A DNA stretch of 64,000 bases from Dromaius novaehollandiae (taxonomy: Eukaryota; Chordata; Aves; Casuariiformes; Dromaiidae): NCBI RefSeq assembly GCF_036370855.1, contig NC_088106.1, forward strand, positions 32,936,501 through 33,000,500, given 5' to 3'. The position numbers and the translations under genes are program-made. Position 1 is the first letter of the stretch; each line of letters opens with the position of its first letter. The notes under the pieces were generated by a model, which saw nothing but the letters and a program-made list of their open reading frames with translations, did not search any database and was not told where the DNA came from. This document shows positions 22,901 to 34,900 of this stretch, piece by piece.

Positions 22901-25900
22901 GAAAGATCAGACTGCCCAGGGTAATTTCTGAGCTAGCTGTTAGAGAGACTCAGAAGCTATAGAAAATCTCAAGCCTGAACTTAAATAACTAATTCCAGCT
23001 ATAAGAACTAGCTGTACATATAAGGGAACTACTTCTTTTACATGTTTACATCTTCCAGCCTTGAAGCCTATTCAGTCTTTTGCTCTTCATGTAAGTACTG
23101 TGGGCAATCATGTGGTTAAATAAAATAGCATTTTCTCTGAGATGAAACCAGGCTAAATGCTGTGTTTTCAGTGCAGCCGTACAGCAGTTTTTGTATCCTG
23201 ACTTCCCCTCAGGTTCAATGCCTTCCATCCAGACACGAGGAAGCCAATGCACCGAGAATGTGGATTCATCCGCCTCAAACCTGACACTAATAAGGTGGCC
23301 TTCATCAGTGCCCAGAACACAGGTAGTAACCCAATATGCTACAGATTCTTGCAGGCTTAAACTTGGGATCTCTGGGAAAGGGCAGAGGTCCTTGTCCTGC
23401 TGTGCCATTTCATGACTTTTCCAAAAAATTACTGGACCTCTCTAACAGTTTCATTCCATTTATCTTAATTGTGGGTTCAGCATCAAAGAGTGGCATCCCC
23501 ATCCTGGTATTAATGAGTTCATGTCAAGAGCACTGAGTTTTCAGGACTAGTTACATGCCTTTGCCCAGATGATTTTGCTAGCTAGCTTTTCGTGACAGGA
23601 AAGGACCAAAAATCAAAATACTGCTTTTGCAACAGTCTTGGGGGGATATCCTCTCCTAAAATGTTATGTTGGTATTTGCAGATATAGCTTTGTAAGCCAA
23701 AACCCCCACAACTTGCAACAAGAATAGCAATCTGAGGCAGGAGTCTTGATGATGGCAAATGGAAAGTGGCTGGTGACATTCTCATTGCTTTCATGGTATC
23801 CTAGTCTTTTGGGGGGAGGAACAAGCACAGATAGGATGGCTTGCTCCTAAGGCTTGCATGAGTCAACCACAGTAGATGCTGTGGTAGAAGTAGAGAGGTA
23901 TATACCTTGGTTCATGAGCTCATCTGTCTAGATTTCTTCTACTATTGCTATTCTCATATTTGGCCCTTATTTGGTTCCTTCTAAGCGTGGTCAGATTTAA
24001 CATCCCACTTAAAATATTATTGCTGATGTTAAAACTCAATGTATTTGATTCCATGGTGCAGCATAGAGCTTGTGGCCCTGGCAAGGTGGAACAGTGGTGG
24101 CATTAAATCTTTGCAACCTCTCTATCAAGGAGTGTTCAGTGAGATTCATGTAATCCCCTTCTTGTCTCCTTCAGGCTCTCTGTCAGAGAGTCTGCCCAGG
24201 CTGTGGCACTGCCAAGAGCCTCTGCAGCACTCGAAGTGGTGGCTTCTCTCATGCTCTGCCTTTGACAAGACTGAAGAGTAACCTGAGCATGGTGATCTTT
24301 CTTGGCTCCTCAGCTAGGAGCATCTCCCACTGTCTGGAAGTTGGGCCTTAGTATATTTGTTATATAGCTTACAGGAATTGAATGAGAGAGAATTTCATCT
24401 AAATTATTAGAAGCGAAAGACGTTCAAAACCCCGTTAATGCTAAACAAATTGGGATCTAAGATTACAGAGTAAATGCTGAAGGGAAAACTGCCAGTTTGA
24501 CTGCGGTACTCATCCCGCTCTGCATGAGTAAGTCCGTCTAGGTAGATTTTCTGAAAAGCGTTATGTTTCTGAAGTTTCATGGATTTGCAGTTATATGCTA
24601 GGTCAAATTAAACTGTTGTGCAGGGAGAGTGGTGGTCAGCTCTAAAGGCCTATACTAGAATTACATAGCCTAATATTTGTGACATTGTGAATTAAGCTTT
24701 GTAGCCTAATGTTTATGACCTTGCTTCTTATTAGGTCTTGTGGAGGTGGAGGAAGGGGAGGTGAATGGACAGGAGTTGTCTATAGCTTCTCACTCCATAG
24801 CCAGGATCTCCTTTGCCAAGAAGCCCCATGTGGAGCAGGTGAGTGAGTACACACACTCGGTTAGCAATTCAGATAGTTGTGCTAGCCCCAGAAGGTGTCT
24901 AGTTGAAAAGACAGGCTAATTAACATGCTTTAATTATGGAGCACCCTCAGGTGCTCTTGGAAATATTGCACAGCATCCTTGCTTATGTTTTCTGCAACAA
25001 TCTACAGAAAATATTTCATAGATTACAAGGCCAAAAGGGACTGGTCTTGTCCCTCATTTAGTCAAGAACTGCCATACTGAATCAGACCAAAGAGCCATCC
25101 AACCCAGAATCCCGTCTTCAACAGCACGTGGTAGCACGTTATTAAGAAAGAGAATTGTCTAAATACTGTTGTGTGGCAGTGGTGTTACTTTGTTAATGCT
25201 GAACTTCTGGATTAATTACAGAAACAGGGCATGCCCATAAAGTATGTACAGTATCGGGTTTCCTTGGGATATTTAGTAACGCTTGCCTGACAATCTGCCA
25301 GAAGTTCAAGGTGGGAGACCCAGACGTTCTTATTTCAGGTTTTGTTCTTTCACTTGAGCTCTAGCTCTCTCTAGGCCCTCCCATTGCTGCTGTCCAAGCA
25401 AGCTCTTTTCCCTTTATTTAACAAAAAAATGAGGCTTTTTTTGTCTTTTTGAATAAAATGTCACTGGACAAATTAAAAAAGCAGAATACCTTCCTGTAGG
25501 ACATACAGGAGCTCCATAAGCTAAAGAACAAGCCCTGGTTCCTGTACTTTAAACTACTGACCTGATCTCATAGCCAGGAGAAGAGGGCCATATTTTTTTA
25601 ATTAGCATATGTTTTATTTTTGCTGTTAGTGTGTGTATGTGTTTAGCATGGATTTTTTTTTTTATTTTATTATTCACTGGACTTTGAGTAAGGCTTTCAA
25701 AGACAGTCACACCAATAAATGAAGAGCAGCTACCTAAAAACAAACAAACAAATAACTCCCTGCTCCCCCCCCCCAACTTCTCTTAGTTGGTAATTCTCAA
25801 ACTCTTCTTGTAGTGACCAATAGTTTAATTGAGAGAGAAGCTTGTGATTCACTCTGGTTCTTTCCTCATCCACCACACATCCCTGAGCCTTTGCAGGTCT

Positions 25901-28900
25901 TTGCTTGCTCACTTTCCAGGGCATTCACAAGTTGCTACTGGCTCTTAAGCTGTCAGTGGCTGATTGTCATGGCTGGCACTTGCTGTCAGCTCCAATCTTA
26001 GTTGACTGCTTCTTGGTTTTTGACTGGTTTTTTTTTTAATGTAGTGGCGATTTTTGGTTGGTGTAGCTGGATCTGCTAGAGTCAGCTGTGAGTAAGATAG
26101 CATACTGAGGCCACAGCTGGAATCCTAGTTGTCATGTATACAGTTGCGTTAGCCAAGTAGCAGACAGCAAAGCTAAATAAGCTGTCATATAGAATAGGCA
26201 CTAGCATACTGCACTAGCATGCTATTGCATCTGTATTTTCTGATAATGTCTTGACTAAGTGGGGTGAAGGTAATTTTTGAAGGGTGACAAATGACATGTG
26301 GCTCTTGAAGAGAAAAGGCACTATATTGATAACAGCAGATAGAGCATTGTTTTATTCTGGACTTCAGAGCTTAAATTTGCAACCTAGTTTTTATGTCCCC
26401 TAAAACCTATAGATAATTTGAGGACCAAAGTTTGTGCGGATGCACAAGGGTCATAAGTGTGCTCCCTAACTTAATCTGCTTGCACAAAATTGTTCCCATA
26501 GTTGTTTGTACCTACAGAAACAATGTCCACAGTCTGGAAAGGCAGTCCTAATTTGGCTTCCTTTTGATGCGTGTTTTATGTTCCTGGGTTTGCATTCTCC
26601 AAGGAGCAGCTATAGTGCCTCCTTTATATACCATGAAGCAAAGCCATTAAATATTGTGGATATCACCAAGGCACCAGAACTCTTAATTAGAAACATTTTA
26701 GAATAAAATGAACCACCTCATTGTTTATAGATATACTCAAACCCTGAAATGTTAGCAGATGGATTGACAGGAGGAGAGGGAAGTGGCTGAAAGCCAATAA
26801 ATGTCTTCCTTCATTGAAAGCTCTAAGGCTGGCTTTGGCCAAAGGCTGAAAGAGGGGATCTTGGCAGTTGAAGATCAGTGCTCACCTAGTACCTGAGGGC
26901 AGTTCAGGCCCACATACTGCTTGTGATCATTGGCTAGGAGGCTTTTGCTGGTAAATGAGGGTGTTAAATGAGAGGGGATGTCAAGTAATCAGGTCCCAGC
27001 ACATGTTATTCTACACCAAGAACAGTGTAAATTGTCCATGGAAATGAAGAGACCACCAGTGTCATGAGAAGGGCACGGGTACTGCCATTTTACTCATTTT
27101 GAGAAAAACTCGTCACTGTTCTTTGCCCACTGAGAAGTAAATCTGGATGGCCGTAGTTCAGCCTAACACTAATTCAGGCAGGGACCACCCCTTCCTTGGG
27201 CCACCCAGTCCTTGGGCCAGGGCTGTGTTCCAGAAGTATGCTGGCATGGCAGTGCTGAGATGTGGGGAAGCTCCCCACCTGTAAAGAGGAGCTTTCACTG
27301 GGAAGTGTGTTCCTGCTAAGGCAATGCTAATAGTGCATATGGCACAATCACAGCATATTAGACTGTTCTTACTTCTCTGAGGAATGAGTAGTTCTCAGAT
27401 CTTACACTGTGCACACTGATGCTGAAGATAGCCAGTGCAGGGAGTGTTGGAGCACTGTTAGGTCTGTTAAGACCTAGTCTGTTGAGGCGTTTTGCTGCAA
27501 GGTGGATACTCTCTGCATTAGATAAGGCGTAATAATGCTTTTAACTGTCCTGGCAGAATACATACTTTATGTTCATCAGTGCTGGGCCCACCCTGTAGAA
27601 ACTGCATACAGGAAATAGAGTGTAGCCACTGCCTTTATAGAGATGGCCAGAGAGCCAAAAATAATGAGCTCAGCAGCCATCCCTCAGCTCAAAGGTCAGA
27701 CGGTGCTAATCCCTGAAAACCTTCTGGTCTGCGCCATGCTACTCAGAATGTTTCTTTTTCTTCCATTTTTTCTGTTAGTGCTTTTCACAGAATCACTGTA
27801 GTGGTAAGGAGCCAAAGGAATTGTATTCTTAGCTCTGCTCTGTGTTCTTTGCCTGATGTACAAACCTCTTGTCAGTAGCTAGCTCAGGGGTCAGTGCTGC
27901 TTTTGCTGATACTGCAGGGAGACCAGCTACTCCAACAACTGAAGGAGAAAAGATCCTGGCAGACTTTTCACAAAGCCTTGGCAGGTCAGTAATCTCACAA
28001 GCCAGCTGCAAGCATTTTATGTCTGAGTTTTACCAAGGAGGAGGTAGGAGTAACAGTTCTGTGTCTGCTTTTTAAGTCAAATAACCCATTTTTAGCAAGC
28101 TTAACTGTTACTGAATGAGGAGAGGAAAGGTGACAGGTTTATTTCCAAAAACACTGTTTTTGATCTCCCATGAGTGTCTGGAGAACAGGCATGGTTTTGA
28201 ATATTTGTACTCTTTAGGGCTGCTCTGTGTTCTTTGTGCTCTTGATGCTTCTGTAGCTGGAAAGCAGAGCCCAGAAGCCAGCACTTGTGCTATGTATGTA
28301 CTCCTCTGTCACCAACTGATTGCTGGTCCAGATTTCCATTTTCCATGCAGATTTCCTGCATGTCCTGCAGGAGCTGATGTAGTGAGTTTTGACTAACTGA
28401 CCTTGATATGCTGATGATAGTTACTCTCCAGGGGTGAGCACCTTGCAAAAGTGCTCTGTGTATTCTGCTTTCCATGGAGCAACCACAGCAGAACAACTCT
28501 GTGCTTAATGAAAGAATTCAAGGAGACGAACTACCAGTGATGGACGAAGATCGAGTCAGAGATGATTTGGGAGAACTTGACACATACAAGTCCATGGGAC
28601 CCAAACAAGCTGCACCCAAGGGTGCTGATGAGAGACTTGGCTGATGTCCTGCAAAGGCTGCTCTCTGTCATCCTTGAAAGTTCATAGAGATTGGGGGAGG
28701 TCCCCAATCACTGCAGAATGGCAAATATTGCACGCATCTTCAGAAAAAGCCTGAATGTCAACCCAGGGAACTGCAGGCTGGTCAGCCTCACTTCAGTCGC
28801 TGGAAATTTCTGGGCACATGAAGGAGAAAGTGACTGAAAACAGTCAGCATGGATTTATCTTAGGTAACACATGCATCACTAATCAGATTGCCTTCTACAA

Positions 28901-31900
28901 TAAAATGGCTAAATTGGTGGACAAGGAGAGAGCTGTGGACTTCATTTACCTTGAATTCAGCACACTTTCAATACTGTCTCCCACAGTACTCTTGTATCCA
29001 AGCTGAGATGTTATGGTTTGGATAGGTGGACGACTGGATGGGAAGAATAACTGATTGGATGGTCAGAATCAGAAGGCTGCGGTTAATGAGTCATGTTTTA
29101 CCTGGAGACTGGTTACAAGTGGAATACCACAGAGGTTGATCCTGGCACCTGTCCTGTGTGACATCATTATCAATGACATAGAGGAGCCAACAGAGTGTAC
29201 TCACATATCTGCAGATGACACCAAGTAGGGGTGAACCAGGGCACGCATACAGTCTAGGTCTAGGCTGCCATCTAGAGAGACCTCGACAGGCTGGAGAAAT
29301 GGGCCATCAGGAACCTCATGAAATTCAACAAGGATGAATGCCCAGTCCTGCCCCTGGGAAGGAAGAGCCCTGGCAATGATACAGTCTGGAGACTCCCTGG
29401 CTGGGGAGCAGCTCTGCTGGAAAGGTCCTGCACATCTTGGTTGGACACAAGCTGAACGTGAGCGAGCAGTTTCCCTGGCAGCAGAGAAAGCCAACAGCAT
29501 CCTGGGCTGTATGAACAGTAGCATAGCTAGGTGATCCCAGGGAAGTGATTATCCCCTTGTGTTCACCGCTTGTTAGATCTCCTGTAGTGTAGTGTGCCCA
29601 GGTTTGGACTTCCCCAATAAAAGAAAGACATTGCTAAACAGCAGGAGGCCACCAAGATGGCAGGGGGCTGCAGCACTTGCCTTGTGAAGAGGGGCTAACA
29701 AGCTGGAGTTGTTCAGCCTGGAGGAGAGAAGGCTTCAGGTACCTAATAATGGCTTGCCAGTACCTACGAAGGGTCATAAGGAGGACAGAGCCAGGCTGTT
29801 CAGTGGTGTGTGGTGGGAGGATGAGAGACAGTAACCTCTCATTTCAATTTATGCCCAGACTGGATATTAGGAAAAATTTTTCCCCACAATGACAGTCAAT
29901 TAGTAGAGCAGCTTACCCAGTCTCCGTCCTTGGAGTTTTTCAAGACCTTAAGCAACCTGGTTTGACCTCAGAGCTAACCCTGCTTTGAGTAGGATTTGGA
30001 TGAGGGACCTCCTGCGGTCCCTTCCAGCCTGAATAATCCTTTGAAATGGAGCTCATGAAGCACAGGTTTGTAGGGGACACAGCATCTGGGGAGTTCTCCT
30101 GTTCCTCAGACACGAGATCATGGGAAGTAGAGACTCCTTGCAGTCTGCCCTGACCCAAGGTTCCCCTGGAGAGACTGCTGCTGTTTCTGTCATTAGTAGA
30201 AACTTCTCAGTATCGCAGAATAGTTTGGGTTGGAAGGAACCTCTGAAGATCATCTGGTCCAACCCCTCTGCTGAACCAGGGTCAGCTCGAGCAGGTTGCC
30301 CAGAACCATGTCCAAATGGGTTTTGAATATCTCCAAGGAGGGAGACTCCACGACCTCTCTGGGCAACCTGTTCCGATATTCAACAACCCTCATAATGAAG
30401 AAAACTTGACAAAATAAATTCTTCTTGTTGCATATAGCCCACTGCCACCAGTGCAGTGCTCTTTTCTTGTGAAGCAGCTAACCTGTACCTCTCCCACAGC
30501 AGTAAGTACCAGAGGTGCTTCCTCTTTGCAGTGCTGTTTCGTAGGGCTTCATGTTTTCTCACTCCTGTATAAGTAGCAGCAGTCTCTACATGTCTCAGGT
30601 GTTCATGGTGCTTGCCCTTCTTGGGTACCAACAGCCACCCTTTGAATCAAGCTCACTTTTAAGAGAACCATCCCCTTTTTTTCCTTACTTGGTAGCAATA
30701 ATGATATTGATTCCGTTTGTTCTTTCAGCATTCAGATTTTGGTGTCTGACCGGCAGTGTTACTTAGGCATCCACATCAAGCCAGAGTTGGCACTTGCTGC
30801 AGTCCATCTACATGTGGTTGCTGTGGCTGCAATAAATCATGTTTGGAGCAGGTTGCTGACCAGCAAGCTCAGTGCTTTGGCTGAGAGCACAGTAAACGTC
30901 CTATCAGCAGCACTGCGGAACTGGTATGGGCAATGCTTCTAGGGCAGGGACAGGCAGTTAGTGTAAATATATGAATAAAATATATGTATGAATGGTGCTG
31001 GAAAGTTGATTTGGCCTCTCTGCAGAGATACAGAAAGAATGACTGAGCCACAAAACTGGGTGACCAGGCGCAACTCTAAGGATGCAAACAGATGATTATT
31101 GAAATACGAAGGCCTAGTTAAGGTTTTGTCAAACCTTCCTTTCTTACCATTTCCTGTTCACGTGCTGTGCTCAGACATATTGCTCAGGTTATGTCAAAGC
31201 TGGAGGGATCAGTTTAGCTTTAAAAAAAAAAAAAAAGGGGGGGGGTTTGTAAGCAAACATCACCCTTATTTTTTTTTTAATTGCGTCTATTCTAGTATTC
31301 TTTTGCAAGGTGTTACGGCATACAGAATATGGCCGAGGCCAAAGATTTGGTATGACTTGGTTAGCTCAATAACAGAAGTGACCATACTCAAAGTAAAGTA
31401 ATAAGTTGTCTGTCAGAGGATCATTGTTGTTCTTAGGATTAGAGAAAGTTGGCAAAGCAGACACTTTTCACTGGGGAGGAGGAAGGCAAAAGATCCAGGG
31501 TTTCAGCACAATCACAGAAGAAAAAACTTCCTATAGGGTTTAATGAAGCCATCTCCCTATATCATGTTACACGTTCTCCTGGGATCTGTGCCACTTTTGC
31601 ACTGTAAATATTTGATGAAGAAGGGAAGCAGCAGCTCCCTAAAGCTTCTAAAGGAAATCTTTAGCAGCTAAAGAGATGCAAGACAGGCACCTTTGGAAGT
31701 GCTAAAAGGAAGAGTTAAAGTGCATTTACAGATGGGGCTTATTTGAGAGTCCCTCTTTTGCTGCTGTTGTATAAGATTGTTTTGAGGACAGAATCCTTGC
31801 ATTTGAAGGAATATGTGTCGTGATGTTGGAGAACAGTGACCCCTCTATCCTCCTTCAAGGCTACCACTGATTCACTACAGCAATAATTTCATAGTCTTCA

Positions 31901-34900
31901 TGACACAACATACTTGTAGATATTACCAAGTTACGTTACCTTTGTGTAAGGTCATGTAGATTTTAGACCAGGGAAAAGCAAAACTTCCAGTAACTAGGGG
32001 AAATCTGCTTCCGCAAGCATGTATGCAGTGATGTGCATTCACTGTCGCTGTGCCATGAAAGAGTTGCACTTAGCTTGCTTAGCTTCTCCTAAGGAGCAGA
32101 AGGAGATGATTGATGAAACCTGAACAGTAGAATTACAGACAATAGCAAGTTGTTGAGGGTAGTAATAGAGGGCATCTTGCACTGTGTGATTTTGAATACT
32201 GGCTCACCAGAAATGGCTAAATGCCCTGTGCTTTTGTGTGGGGCTTCTTTCTTTCTCCATAGAAATTTCCTTGAGTACTGTTGTTTTGCCAGCACCTCCA
32301 AATCCGTCTGGAGTTCTGTTAGTTAGTGCCCCGTGTTGCTAGGAAGCTTCCTGGAACGTTCCTTTGGCCATAGTACCAGTTTCCTTTTAAGTTTCTACAA
32401 AGTGTCATTCATGCATGATAGTAACTTTTCATTTTGCTTTGAGTAGCTTCACTGTGTATGTGCCTGTCCTGGTCCTTTGATCTTGGGCCCATGGTCACCC
32501 AAGGGGAGTGTGAAGCCAGACAGACCCATTCACCCTGTGCCCAAAGTTCTAATGCTGCCTCTGCATAACTCTTTCTTAAGTGTTTAGAGCTATTTTTGTA
32601 TCCCCTTACATTAGACTCTAATTTGGATAAGCCAGAAGCGCCAGTGAGGCTGTAGAGCAGCTGGCCCATGCTTACAGGGAAAGCACAAGAAGTATCTCTC
32701 GTAGACATCTTGTGTGGCAGCCAGTGCAGCAGTGGTTCAGGTATGTTATGTGCCTGTGGTGCAGCCTGTTCCACAGGAGCCAGTTACTCTGGGTATTACC
32801 AGGGAGCTTGTGTATTTTGCATAAGCTGAGACTTGACAGAGCACTGAGCCCAGTGGGAAGAGCTTCCATTTGCAGAGTCAGCATTGGGCAGGATGCCACA
32901 AAACGACCCACTCTGCGGATAAAGATCCCAGCTATGTTGCCTTGTTTGATCCCATCAGTCACACGTCTTTTCCAGCTCTGACTTCCACAGTTCTGGGACA
33001 TTAGATCATCCTGTCTGTTCCCTTCATGGTCATGATTTCCTCCCTTGCTGTTTCATTTTTGGTCATGAGATCAGAAAAGTTTGTGTCCACTATTCATTGC
33101 TACTAGTGGTAATAGATCAGAATGGGCCATTCAGAAACCTGAGCTGAATAATTTCAATACCAGTGCTAAAGATAAGTGTGTTTTATATTCTTTTGATTTG
33201 TCTTTTCCTTCTTGGAGTGTTTGAGCAACGCTATCATGCATTACTAGAAAAAATCAGCAAATACTGCTGAAACCATCATTTGTGTATGACTCTGTGCTTG
33301 CTGTTACGCCCACAGACCTCAGAATGGCCATGCATCCTCAGCAGCTCTGTCATAGATTCACTCTCAGTTGGCAATGAACTCCTGACAACTACTGGAAACG
33401 CAAGCTGAACTCCAGCTGTAGCCAGATTCAGGTGAATTAGCTGAGGATGGCTTGAGAAGGACAAGATGCCCCGAAATGAACAGGAGTGTGGATTGTGTGT
33501 TTGGCAGGAACCTGCTAGTGAAATGAAACAGGATGTGTTGGATTTTGGTACTGAGGGAGGATGCACTGTGTGTGTGTAGCAAGGGTAGTGGCAGTGGACA
33601 GGACACTGTTCCAGAGCATGTTGACTGGCATGGACATGCCCTTGAGTGACCTTCACTGAAAGTAATATTTTTGCAAAAGCTTCTCTTTCCTTCCTTCCGT
33701 TCACTGTTTAAGTGACTGCAAATTACTTGTACTTGGCAGGTTATCAGTTTAGGCTCCTGCTGTCCCCAAGACTTTGTTTCTATTTATCCTTGGGATTGTG
33801 TTCACAGTGGGAAGCAGCAGATGGAATCAAGCAACATAAACAGCTCTTTTGGATGATGTGCAGCAAATCTGCACTGAAATAATTTGAAGGCCAAACTGCT
33901 AAGTGTGTGGAGATGTGTTCTTACAGCAGTGGCCACTCAGGGAGGTGCTGTGGACTCATATAAATGATTATTATATGGTCATTCTCTACAGGGCCTCACA
34001 GCTGGAGCAGACACTTGTTAAGAATGTTGTTTTGAAACAAGAGCTGAGGTGTATAAATGATGGGCCTGCTTTTCTGTTTTCTCTCATGGCAAGCTAAGAG
34101 CAGATTTATAATGTGTGCTAAACCCAGGACTGAACACCATGAACTCTTTGCTGATCTCTTCTCTATCCTGGAAGCTGTTAAAACCGGGGTTCAGGCATCC
34201 ACTTGCACAGGTCATAAGTTTTTTCAACTCAACAGGGCAGCCATGTGTCCTCTCTCTTGAGTTTCTTGTGCAATTTAAATAGGCTTGCAGCCTGCCCAGG
34301 TGGAGGGACAAGGAAGCTGTTGCTTGTAGACCCTGTGCCTCCAGATGGATGGCAGTGCTCTTTGCTGCTGCCACTGGGCTGAAACCCCTGCTGGTCTACA
34401 GGCACAACAGCAGAGGCTCAGCAGGCTCAAGCCCAGTCTTACCATATCGTGAAACCAAAGCCTTATTCTGGCGTAGCTTGGTGACTTGGAGAGAGCATTG
34501 GTGGTTTTGAAGGCCACCTTGAAAATCTTGTCCAGTACAGGGCATCTTCCTGAGCCTCTAGCTGGTCCTGATAGACTCATTCAGCTTAGATGTTAGCATG
34601 TCTGTACTGAGGTGACTGCAGCAATAGTACCAGGACCTTTCCTCTCCTGACACAGCCTGCATGGCACCAGGCATAAAACTTCACTAACTGATTTGCAGTC
34701 ACAGCTGTTAATGTGTTTAATGCAGAGACCTGCCATTTGGCTACTCCACAAAACCTTCTCACTAAAATCACTCATCACCCCTAGAGAAAATGTCAATTCG
34801 GGAATAGAATGTCAAAATAATGCAGGGAGCTCTACTGTTTTTTGTTTTTGTTTTTTTAAGTTAAAAATGCTTAAATCTAAGTGAAGATACTGGGAGATTT

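Noticed and set aside
33276..33704. 142-codon minus-strand frame in THAP4 intron 5
   Set aside because: No recognisable domain, no splice context and no start context; consistent with chance.
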